Source: Petunia secreta
Taxonomy: Eukaryota > Streptophyta > Magnoliopsida > Solanales > Solanaceae
Assembly (NCBI GenBank): GCA_029990175.1
Contig: JARKIP010000065.1
Location: forward strand, 22,422,501-22,486,500
Reading direction: 5' to 3'
Length of the DNA stretch: 64,000 nucleotides
Shown: in pieces, positions 53,592-62,954 of the stretch
Numbering within the stretch: position 1 is the first letter of the stretch
How the letters are laid out: every line of letters begins with the position of its first letter
The notes under the pieces: generated by a model
The model's database searches: none
The model's input: the letters and a program-made list of their open reading frames with translations, nothing else
Told to the model about the DNA's origin: nothing
Position numbers and translations under genes: made by a program

Positions 53592-54060
53592 TCACAAGTA
53601 GGTTAGCTTAACAAGAATAAGTGCAACTAGTGTGGAAAACACACTCTTGTGATAGAGCGAAGCATCAATACCAATGAAAAAGCTTATGTCCCCAAAAGAG
53701 ACAAAAAATTCTTGGCTCCACAAGAACAAGCACTCAAAATCAAAACAAGCAAAGAGATCAAGGATATGCTGGTAGCAATTAAAGTCCCCACGACCCCTAA
53801 GCTCATGACCAACACACCAAGCCTTCAAATCAATTTTAGCACAAAGTGACACATCGGCTTTGGCATGCTCAACACTCAAGGTGTGTTCAACATATGGGAT
53901 GGAGTAAGTAAAATAGTTCAATTCAAAACTAACATTAACTACTCCATTCCCCTTCTTAAGAGCATTCTTACACACACCGAGAGGTACCTCCTCTCCTCCA
54001 AATTTTCCTCCAAGACAACCCTAGCCGCTAGACAAACTCCCAAGCGAGGTCTCAAACAAA
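53592..54060 (-). CDS. N2 Cys-rich module with a single repeat unit
   Basis: The open frame 53592-53975 and its upstream in-frame continuation (GGEEVPLGVCKNALKKGN) give a lead-in like N1 (ELNYFTYSIPYVEHTL), then one unit (WCVGHELRGRGDFN; LDLFACFDFECLFL; SFGDISFFIGIDASLYHKSV). It stops after LVALILVKLTYL, where N1 goes on to unit 2. The second unit is therefore absent, from loss here or gain in N1/E5. TAG codons upstream (around 54012-54125) separate it from the acidic part. Confidence 0.7.
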
Positions 54061-54117
54061 GGATTATCTATAGAGTTAGGCATTCCAATCCATGGAGGTG
54101 CAAACTCACACTCTGCT

Positions 54118-54840
54118 CTAGTTTAGGTACAATTCACCACTTTCATTGAAGTTTCCCTCATACAAAGGATTAGTATAGGCACACTTCTCAAGTTCATTAG
54201 CAAGCAAAGGTGAAGTTCTCAAACTAGATACCACATCTAAACTTGAGGAGTCATCAAACACAAGTCGATCTATCTCATTCTCAAGAGACTCCTCAAGGTT
54301 ACAACCTTCCTCACTACGACATAAGAAACCACTACTATCAAATAAATAATCAAAGGGAAGAATAGGATAATCATGCAATTCATCTTCTCCTTTATCAAAC
54401 ATGGGTGGGGTGTCATAACAAGGTTCACAAACAAGGTCAACTTCAACATTTTCACTAAAGAGAGGTTCAATGAAAAGGGGCTCACATCATGATGTGGCTT
54501 TTCAATCCTCTCAACTAGTGGTTCATTTTCACACACGAGTTGACCCAAAGGCTCTACACTAGTTGCAAAGACATTATAGTCATGCAAATCATCAACTAGC
54601 CTAGAGTTCTCACTAACAACATCACAAGACAAGGAAGTATCATGCTCAAGGAGGGAAGAACTAACACATACCGTTGAAGTGTCATGAATGTCTCCACCTT
54701 GTAGCTCACATTCGGCATCTCCTTTACCTTGTATTTCCATCTTGGAACATGGTTGAGGCTCCATTGATTTGCCCCCAAGAATCCCTACAAAAGAATTCAA
54801 GCACATAGAAGAAAAAGATAAAGGGTTAAGGTTAGAATAA
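54118..54840 (-). CDS. N2 acidic module, frameshifted
   Basis: Aligned by eye to N1: GILGGKSMEPQP, PLVERIEKPHHDVSP, then a one-base loss near 54480 moves the frame. 54118-54402 continues MFDKGEDELHD, GFLCRSEEGCNLEES and FDDSSSLDVV. The order of motifs is the same as in N1, with many substitutions, so this is a separate older lineage. Function unknown. Confidence 0.68.
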
Positions 54841-55253
54841 GGGGTGTCCTCACTCTCAATTTTTCTTTTTCCCTCTTTCTTTTCCCTCATTTTTTTTCCA
54901 AGGTCGAGTGTAGATTCGGGTGGTGACAACCCACTCGCGTCACTCAACACAACCTCTCCTTTTTCCACTCGAGAGTTATCACCGGTCGTTCCCTTACTCC
55001 TCTCTATCTTTTGTCTCTCAAATTCGGGTGAATTGGGACGAGGCCCAAGAATACCCATAGCCGGAGTAGGTGGACTTTTCACGTCAACCCAGAATCTAGG
55101 ACTTGGAGACTCATCACTTGAGGTCTCCTTCTTCTTCATTGGTGAACCACTTGGTTTTGCAATTTGTGGTTGGTTCACCTTGTTGACAATTGCCAACTCT
55201 TTTCTAGCACTTGTCCCACCGCTTCTTGTAATTGTAGGACTTCTCGTTTGCAC
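54841..55253 (-). CDS. N2 Ser/Pro/Lys-rich linker between protease-like and acidic modules
   Basis: The N-terminal half of a 327-codon frame starting at a GTG: KELAIVNKVNQPQIAKPSG, SDESPSPRFWVDVKSPPTP, GEVVLSDASGLSPPEST, KKMREKKEGKRKIESEDTP. Low complexity and charged. It runs into the acidic module through ...CTAACC...TTTTGTAG-GGATTC, a possible splice acceptor. It overlaps the protease-like frame by ~78 bp in a different frame. Confidence 0.55.
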
Positions 55254-55747
55254 CTTTTAAACCTGGAATGAAGTTCTTGCTCCTTGCTCCTTTGCATAGC
55301 CAAAGAAGGTGCACTAGTAGGCACTTGGCTCTTCGCCCAGTAAGGCACAAAGTCATAAACTCTTTGCCCTACGCCCACAAGATACACACCCTTCACCACA
55401 CTATATTGCACCCTCTTCCCCTCCAACCACCGGTCACCTATCCACACATCAACATGACGCATGGGATATACATCACACCACACATAGCATTTATAGTTCC
55501 TATGAGATATGAGTACCCGAGCCTCCTTAGAAACCCACACTCCATCATACTCATAAGGATGGTCTAGCTTATGGAATGGTATCCTAAGCCTATCAACCAA
55601 AGAGGTGCTAATACAATTGGCATCGGTACCACCAATCTTGAGCAAGTATCCTCCAATACCATCTACCTCAACAACGAACCTACATCTACCCAAGTCTTGC
55701 ACATTGGCACCCAAAATTTGGACGCCCACAAGTGTCAACACCAACAA
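55175..55747 (-). CDS. N2 retropepsin-like domain lacking the catalytic Asp
   Basis: 190 codons. Aligned with E4 protease: CRFVVEVDGIGGYLLKIGGT corresponds to CRVKGQVCSMIIDSGS, so the DSG position reads IGG. ANCISTSLVDRLRIPFHKLD matches ANVVSQSLVSQLKL, and CDVYPMRHVDVWIGDRWLEG matches FDVVPMQACHLLFGRPWQYD. The fold seems kept but the catalytic Asp is Ile. A Lys/Glu-rich coiled-coil-like tail follows (RFKRCKREVLQLQEAVGQVL). Either a decayed protease or a non-enzymatic derivative. Confidence 0.65.
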   Translation of the reverse strand: MLVLTLVGVQILGANVQDLGRCRFVVEVDGIGGYLLKIGGTDANCISTSLVDRLRIPFHKLDHPYEYDGVWVSKEARVLISHRNYKCYVWCDVYPMRHVDVWIGDRWLEGKRVQYSVVKGVYLVGVGQRVYDFVPYWAKSQVPTSAPSLAMQRSKEQELHSRFKRCKREVLQLQEAVGQVLEKSWQLSTR

Positions 55748-56073
55748 CTTGGGTCTTCCTTATCCCTCCACTAGTGGCAACACCACTAGAACTACCTCCA
55801 CTTCCCGTCACTCTCCCAACATTAGCAATGTTGTTGGAAGTCAAGGAAGGAACCTTGCCATGCAACCCATAAGTGCCTCTAGCCTTGGTTCCATAGCCCA
55901 TAGTACTACTCCTACTACTACCCTTCAAGGCATTGAAAGAACAATTCAAGCCCTTAGTAGCAATAGCAACACCATCCCTCAAACCAACCTCCACATGGAA
56001 ATTAGAAGCATTAGGTCGCTAAGCGTACCTAGAAGATGCAAGCTTCTCCTTCCCCATGGAACAACCACCACCG
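55686..56073 (-). pseudogene. N2 Gly/Ser-rich gag-like region, interrupted
   Basis: A 102-codon frame (KGLNCSFNALKGSSRSSTMG; GRVTGSGGSSSGVATSGG) precedes the protease-like frame in another frame. A TAG near 56014 interrupts it upstream. It lies where gag should be, but no capsid motif or zinc knuckle is visible, so the assignment rests on position. It is cut at 56074 by the E9 LTR. Confidence 0.4.
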
Positions 56074-56806
56074 TGATAAGACTCAAACACCCACAAGACC
56101 CTTCAGTCGGAGCCAAGCTAAGGACATCCAAGGAGTACACCCACACTTGATGAGGAAGGGCCTAGAAGAAGGAAGCGATGAGAAGCCGTTCCAAGTGCTT
56201 AAAGTGCAAGGGGAGTAGCCCAGTCATCCAGGCGCTCCGCCTGAAGAACCAGGCGCTCCGCCTGAGGAAGCCTAGGCCTGGGCACTCCGCCCAAGCTCTG
56301 GGCACCCCGCCTAGGCCACCCAACTGATCAAGAACTTGGGCGCTCCACCCCAAGTCCGGGCGGTCCGCCCAAAACGCTGAAGAACGTGAATCCTAGCTAT
56401 GTTAAGACTATTTTGACCCTACGTGGTCCTATGTTCCTAAGCCTAAGTGTGGGCACATTAGACCTTTCATATGGTGTCTAAAAACACCTATAAATAGCTA
56501 GATGTCTTGTTATTTTCATTAGCTTACCTTTGATGAAAAACAAACACTTGTGTTGAAGAGTTGAACTCTTATTGAATGAAACCTTGAATGGGACTTGTTC
56601 TTCTTCTAACGGATCTAGATGAATTCCAATCCCCCCGACCATTCTACTTGCGTGCTCTCGTTAGCTCGACGGTAGTTGCCTAGCGTAGGTGTTCTTGACC
56701 TTCTCTCGGGGGGTAACGGAACGGGTTCTCCGTTGCTACTTGAGATTTGTGATTGAGATACGTCTCGTTCTTATCTTTTTTATTTGCTGCGTTTGATTCT
56801 TATCTA
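56074..56806 (+). mobile_element. E9 5' LTR (~733 bp, TGATAAG family)
   Basis: Starts TGATAAGACTCAAACACCC. An upstream frame reads into RPFSRSQAKDIQGVHPHL, the pol-tail relic. GGCGCTCCGCC-type modules at 56228-56370 and TATAAATA at 56489. It ends just before the primer site; the exact last base is uncertain by a few bases. Related to the E2 LTR. Confidence 0.82.
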
Positions 56807-56808
56807 TT

Positions 56809-56820
56809 TGGTATCAGAGC
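56809..56820 (+). promoter_or_regulatory. E9 primer-binding site, initiator tRNA-Met
   Basis: Exact TGGTATCAGAGC. Confidence 0.9.
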
Positions 56821-58004
56821 AAGGTTCGGGTATCGTTCCTACGAACCTCGACCTTTGATTCTTCGTGCTTAGGTTAGTTTGTTTAGATTTCTTGTTGTTG
56901 AAGTTATTGCAAAAAGAAAATTACAAAAAAAATTGAAAAACTCAAAAATTCAAAAATTGGTGTAACTTTTTGGTGTTTGTGATTCTTGAAGTGGGTGTTA
57001 TAGATTATTAATCCTTGTTGAAAACTTGACGATTGGGTACCAAATTTGTTGGGATTGGATTGAATTGAAATTTGAAAACCCCAATTATTGATAAACCCTA
57101 CCAAACCCTTGTTCTTGAGTAATTTGGATGATTTTGGGTTGTGTGTTTATGGGGTTTTGGAATTGATTATTGGGGATTGATCTCTATTGAAAACCGAACA
57201 ATTTGCAATAAGAATCGTGTGATTCGGAGTTCGGTAACATAGTTTTTGAAGAATCAAAAGCCACCCTTGCACCTTGAAACCCATGTTGAAACCCCAAACT
57301 TGAAAACTTTGAATCTTGATTGAACATTATTTGTTGGTTGTTTGGGTGTTAAATTGATTGGGGATTGTAGGTTGTATCAAGGAGCAACATTGGGTACCTG
57401 GGATTTGGCCAAAACACCTTGGAATCGGCCTAGAAATTGGATTGAAAACGAAGAACGCGGAGTAGAAACCCCAAGTGTTCTTCGTCCAGGCGCTCCGCCT
57501 AGACCTTTGGGCGCTCCGCCTAACATCTGGGCGCCCCGCCTGCCCAACCTCACTGCACCAAATTTTCAGGCGCTCCGCCTAACATCCTGAAGGGTAGAAT
57601 TTGGGTAGTTTCTTCTAGGTTTGCTTGTTCTTTGTTGTCTAACCTCTTATTAGTGCCTATCTAAGTAATCTTTCTACTTAATTAGCACTAATCTTTCATT
57701 GATTTTAGGTTGATTCGTGCATTACTTGGAGAGTAGAATTCAAGAAGATTCCTAGATTCTTTTTGATTCAAGTCCTCACTTCAAAGTACCTAGCTTTCAT
57801 TGAGTCATATTAACTCCACTCCCCCCGGAGTGTGCTTGACTCGTGAATAGTTGTGTTGAGTTGAGGAATTGCTACTCATCTACGTGAAGCTTTGGAACCA
57901 CAAGCTTTGAAATATCCCTCACCACTAAACGAGAGAACCGAGTGATCTCAAGTGAGGGAGTGTGTGAGGTTGTTTTACTAACGTTTTTTACTTGTGTAGG
58001 TACA
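56821..58004 (+). other. E9 untranslated leader
   Basis: Non-coding, A/T-rich, with GGCGCTCCGCC modules at 57487-57585 matching the E9 LTR type. It ends GTGAGGGAGTGTGTGAGG, TTTTACTAACG, pyrimidines, TTGTGTAG-GTACA, then ATG. The part from 57600 is the inverted partner of the E10 leader (58900-59380). Confidence 0.75.
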
Positions 58005-58982
58005 ATGTCTTCCGAAGGAGATGATTTTGCAAAGAGTGCCCTTGCTACTATCCTTACCAAATTGGATAGTATGACCTTGAGGATTGAAAGCCTTGAGAGG
58101 GTGAACTCTAGTGCTCTAGTTGAGCAAGGGACTTCTAATGTCCAATCGGAGAAAGGGACCCCGAGTGTCCAAGTCGAGAAAGGGACCCTGAGTGTCCAAG
58201 TTGAAGTCTTAAGTACTCCTAACTTTACCCTTGAGCAAGTTAGCCATGTCATTGAATTGCTCAATCAACAACGGGTAAAGGAGGATCGAGAGAGAATTGA
58301 TCAAATGTTGGGCAATCCCCAACGAACGGGCATTCCCCGTATCTTGGATAACCCCCCAAGAAAAATTCCACTACCAAGACCCATCCGAAATGTGCAACCT
58401 CTTGAGCAACTAGATGAAGCTCAAGAAGGGGAAGAAGCCGATTATGGAGATGATATGTATGGGTTTGATGATCACTTTCAACCAAGGCGAGGTATGAATT
58501 GGGGTCGAAATGTGGATAGAGGTAGGGGCCGAGGTCGAGGGCCACCTATGGGGTATGTTGGAGGGAATGCTAGAAGGGAGTACGGTGTGAATGAAGATCA
58601 CTATGGGGGCCAACCGGAGCCTTTCCGTGGGGGTCGTGACAACACCAACATCAATAGTGTGAAGCTTAATCTCCTAACCTTTAAAGGGAATTGTGATCCG
58701 GCGGCTTATATTGAATGGGTGCTACACATGGAAATATTGTTTGACACAAATGAGATGACCGATGGGAAGAAAGGTACCTATGCTATTTCATCCTTTGAAT
58801 CCTATGCATCTACTTGGTGGGAATCCGTCAAGAGATCAAGAAGGAGAGCGGGAGTTCCCGTGAATGTGGGTTGGAATGACTTGAAGGGTATCAACCAACG
58901 AAGCACAACTCAATCACTCAACTTCTCAAGTCCAATGCTCTCCGGGGTGAGTGGAGTTAATAGGACTCGATTGGAATGGTAA
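58005..58982 (+). pseudogene. E9 Gag N-terminal and early capsid, truncated
   Basis: From ATG 58005: MSSEGDDFAKSALATILTKL, a short tandem repeat (VEKGT-S-VQ three times), MLGNPQRTGIPRILDNP, Arg/Gly-rich RGRGRGRGPP, then capsid (NSVKLNLLTFKGNCDPAAYI; WWESVKRSRRRAGVPVNVGW). Similarity to other gags ends at about 58888 and the last ~31 codons are antisense E10 leader. No zinc knuckle or pol remains. Confidence 0.88.
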
Positions 58983-59857
58983 GCACTTTAAGTGAGGACT
59001 TGAATCAAAAAGATACTACGGGTCTTCTTTGAATTCTAGTCTCCTTTCTAAGGCACGATGATCCTAACAGCTCGAAGTAATTAGTACTAATCAAGTAGGA
59101 TTATACTCTAATAGCGCTAATTAGAAGCAATGCAAACAACAAAACAAGAGAACCTAGAAGAAACTACCCAATTCCCAACTTTCAGAAAAGTAGGCGCCCC
59201 ACCTGTCTTGAGTAGGTGGTCCTCCTGGTTCTCTGCAGAGGAGAGTAGGCGGTCAGCCCACTCCAAGTAGGCGGTCCGCCTCTTCTACTAGGTGCCCCGC
59301 CTTGTCAATTTGCAGAGAATGAACAAAAATCAGGCGGTCCGCCCCTTCTACTAGGCGCCCCGCCTACTGCAACTTCCAGCACAGTTCAAACTCATTTTTC
59401 TTGCCTTTGGCACCCAAAAATCCAACAATTCACACGTTCTTTTATCAATCCGAAGGTATCCAAACGTTGTTTCAATCACAGAGATCAAACCCCAATCAAT
59501 TTTATCAAACCCCAAGCAAAATCCAACAATCTACCATGTTCATCATGTTCATAGCTAGGGTTTCAAGCTTTTCAAAATTTTAAGGGTTTCAAATTTTCAA
59601 TTCATGGGATACAACTCCAAATCATGAGTGTTGGGTACCAAAATAACGGGTTTCCAATAAGGAATAAACCCCAATAACAATCACAACACAAATCAATCAA
59701 ACAATCAAAATAGACCAAATTTTTGGTGTTGTCAATATTTTCAATTTTTTTGTCATTTTCTCCTTTCCAATAACAAGAACAAGAAAACTAAAGATAGAAT
59801 CGACCTAGGCACGAAGAATCAAGGGTCGGGGGTTTGTAGAAACAAAACCCGAGCCTT
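58889..59857 (-). other. E10 untranslated leader, head to head with E9 gag
   Basis: On minus, reading from the E10 primer site, this is a leader of the E9 kind, with GGCGGTCCGCC/GGCGCCCCGCC modules at 59190-59375. No gene seen. The junction with E9 gag at ~58888 creates a long inverted repeat around that point. Confidence 0.75.
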
Positions 59858-59869
59858 GCTCTGATACCA
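59858..59869 (-). promoter_or_regulatory. E10 primer-binding site, initiator tRNA-Met
   Basis: Minus strand TGGTATCAGAGC, three bases from the LTR. Confidence 0.9.
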
Positions 59870-59872
59870 AGA

Positions 59873-60589
59873 TGAAAAGGATCAAAACCAAAAAGACGAT
59901 AAAAGTAAAGATAAAGGGGAACGAGACGCGTCTCGAACTCCCTACAAGGTAACCACGAAGAACTTGTTCCGTGATACCCTCGTATCGGTGTCAAGAAGAG
60001 CCAACCTTATGCAACTACCCTTGAGTTAACAACGAACTCGCAAGTAGAATGATCGGGGGGGTTTGGGGGTCAACTAGAATCCACTAGTAAACTCAAACCG
60101 TCTCAAAGGGTTTTCATTCAAAGAGAATCCACTCTTGAACATTGTTTATTCAATCATTCATCGTAATGGCTAACTTAGTAAAAATGCTAAGCTATGGAGT
60201 ATTTATAGGCCTTTCTTAGACATGAATGAAAAGCCTAAAGTACCCTTAAGTAAGTTCTAAAGTCATAAGCCACATAGGGGCCTAATAGGAATTACATAGA
60301 ATAAAAACTAGCAATCCCGCAACTTGTTCAGCAACTAGGCGCCCCGCCTGGCCTCCAGTAGGCGCCCCAAGTAGGCCCTCCGCCTCTGCAGTAGGCGCCC
60401 CAAAGTCCTGAGGCTAGACACAAAGTGGGCGGTCCGCCTAGTCTAGTGGGCGGTCCGCCTGCTTCCCTGAGCACTTGAAACGCCTTGAAATGTGTCTCTA
60501 AGGCTCCTCGTTCCATGGCGTTCCAATGCATAAGCTCTTCCTTTGCCTTGGATGGTGTTTTAAAATGGTTGCTCGACTTGCCCCGCATC
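59873..60589 (-). mobile_element. E10 5' LTR (717 bp, TGATGCGGGG family)
   Basis: On minus it starts TGATGCGGGGCAAGTCG at 60589 and ends CCTTTTCA at 59873. GGCGCCCCGCC modules at 60335-60465 and TATTTATA near 60198. No polypurine tract lies to its right: it abuts integrase sequence, so it is a 5' LTR inserted in another element. CAACC (60590-60594) is the predicted target duplication. Confidence 0.83.
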
Positions 60590-60903
60590 ACAACCTCTTC
60601 ATTACCTACATCCAAAGGAACCAAGTCACAAACATTGAAAGTATTTGAAACTTGATACTCACTTGGCAAGTCGACCACATAGGCATTGTTGTTTATCTTG
60701 GAAAGCACTTGGAATGGGCCATCTCCACGGGGTGCCAACTTTCCTTTCCTAAGGTTTGGAAACCTTTCTTTCCGGAAGTGCACCCACACATAGTCACCCT
60801 TCTTGAGTTCCACCTTCTTGCGTCCCTTGTTTTTCTTGGAAGCTACCTTTGCATAAGCTTCCTCCAAATTCTTCTTCGCCTTAGCATGTAGCTCCATCAA
60901 AGC
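60590..60903 (-). pseudogene. E12 integrase C-terminal fragment between E10 and N3
   Basis: In frame on minus: KKNLEEAYAKVASKKNKGRK, KKGDYVWVHFRKERF, KGKLAPRGDGPFQVLSKIN, SNTFNVCDLVPLDVGN. Closest to E2 integrase (9759-10187). Both sides are cut, by E10 at 60589 and by N3 at 60904. The listed open frame 60328-61002 extends into both LTRs. Confidence 0.88.
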
Positions 60904-61670
60904 TGATGCAACCCAAATTGCATCGACACTTACACTTGGTTTAGAACGACATGGATGATATGAGCTCAGGGGATGACTTGAAGACAATGCATTAGAGCTC
61001 AATCAAAGAGGAAACAGGGCAGGAAACAGTGCAGGAAGCAGAGAAGCAAAACAGAGCAAGACAGGGCAGCACTTTCTGAGCTTACTGCCTAACGAAGAGG
61101 ATTTGCTCTTCGCGATCGCGCGCACACCTTCGCTATCGTGAAGAGACTTTGTTTGCTCTTCGCCTTTGCGCCACCCTCCGCGCGATCGCGCGCCTCAGCA
61201 ACCAAGTGCCCACGCGATCGCTATTCCATTCACGCGATCGCGAAGACTAGTGGAGTAGCAGCGACCAGAAACTTGGCAAATCTTGTAATGGGAAACTATA
61301 AATAGACCCCTTAGTCATTTATTGCATTTTAACAAACCTTGAATGTAGAATGATTAATTCCTTGAGTGAATCTCAATGACGAACCCGTGAGCGGGCATGA
61401 TTTCACTTGGTCGAATCCAAGTTGAACATCGAAACCTCTTTGATCATTCTATTTGCGAGAGCCGAGTACCTCTTGAGGGTAGTTGCGTAGTATAGGTGAT
61501 CCTTGACTTCACCCGGGGTGTATCGAGACAAGTTCCTCGGTGCTACTTAGGTAAACGTTTCAAGCCTCGTCTTGCTTTATATCTCGATATCGTCATCGAT
61601 ATCGCCTATCTTGTTTTAGCTTCCGCATTTTCGTATCGTTTGTCGCTTCCGCCTAGTTTCCATTGCATCA
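60904..61670 (+). mobile_element. N3 5' LTR (767 bp)
   Basis: Starts TGATGCAACCCAAATTGCATC and ends CCATTGCATCA. GCGATCGC modules at 61112-61245 and TATAAATA at 61297. Close to the E5 LTR (21815-22587), so N3 and E5 belong to one LTR family. Confidence 0.93.
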
Positions 61671-61672
61671 GT

Positions 61673-61684
61673 TGGTATCAGAGC
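61673..61684 (+). promoter_or_regulatory. N3 primer-binding site, initiator tRNA-Met
   Basis: Exact TGGTATCAGAGC. Confidence 0.92.
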
Positions 61685-62954
61685 ACGGCTAGGCTTCGTT
61701 CTTACGAATCCTCGGTCTTGTTCTTGTATTGTTATCATTGTGTTGTTTGTTCTTGAAATTAGAAGAAAAACAAAAAAATTCAAAAACTTGAAAATCACAA
61801 AAAAAAAAAATGTCTAGAAATCGTTGATGGTTGCGATTTTGTTGTTTTTTGATATTGGGGATTGTTTGTTATCAAATTCCTATTGATTTGGTACCCACGA
61901 AACACGATTTGAAGTCGTGAATCAAATTCTTGAAAACCAAATCTCAAAAGTTGAGAATTCACACAATTTGATAGAACTTGTTTTGTGTTGTGAATTCTTG
62001 GTTGTTTGGTATTGGGGATTATTCCTTATATTTTTCCCGTCATTTTAATATTCCCATATCGTCATTTTGAGTAGCAGACTGAAAATCGAGCTTTTGAAAT
62101 TTTGAAGTTCTTGAAAATTTTGAAGACCTTACTCCAAATTCTTGAAACAAGTTGTTTGTTCATTGTTTGATCGGTACAACCATTGGGGATTGTTTACTTC
62201 GTTGAAAACACCCTTTGAAAGCTTTAGAACTGAACAACAAGTTGAATTGGGGTGATTCGTGTGCCAAAAACTGAGTTTACAGTCGGGGTTCTGGTTCTGG
62301 AACGCAGGCCTGCGCAATCGCGCCCTGCTTCACGCGAACGCGCCACCTTGCTATTTTGTTCATCGCGATCGCGCCTTACCTCACGCGATCGCGAAGGGTT
62401 CCCATTTTCTAGAAATCCTGAATTGGGACAGATTGTTCGAAAAGCGTTCGTAACAGTTTCCACTCACCAAAACTCCAATTGTATCATCAAATATGGTGAG
62501 TTTGTAGATCACTAACCAAAAGTCATCCAATTCCGAATCCGTTTAGTGACGATTAGATCCTTGAACATTTGATCGCGTCACTTCCGGTTAGTACTTTGAG
62601 GGTAACACTCCTACCCAATTAGTACTAATCCTTTGTGTGAATAGGATGCTCGTGCCTAGAAGGAGAGTAGAGCTCAAAGAAGACTCGTAGTACATTTTTG
62701 GCTCAAGTGCTCACTTATAAAGTCGTTCGCCCATCGAGTCCCATCAATTCCACTCACCCCGAAGAGTGTTTGGTTCTTGTGACTTGAATGGTTATTGAGG
62801 TGGTTGTTCAACTACGAGGAAGCCTTTGAGATCAAGCTTGAGTGATCCTACAACCCACTAAATTGAGTGTACCTGAGTGACACTCCAAAGGTGAGGGAGC
62901 GAGTGAGGGTTTTTACTCTAACCTCTTTCTCTTGTTTTTACTTTTTGTAGGTAC
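61685..62954 (+). other. N3 untranslated leader
   Basis: No supported ORF. GCGATCGC modules at 62313-62395 match the LTR type. It ends GTGAGGGAGCGAGTGAGGG, TTTTACTCTAACC, a pyrimidine stretch and TTTTTGTAG-GTAC before the ATG. Confidence 0.78.

Noticed and set aside
55605..56150. 181-codon plus frame rich in Ser/Thr/Asn
   Set aside because: Antisense to the N2 Gly/Ser-rich and protease-like frames and running across the E9 LTR start. Its composition is explained by the complement.
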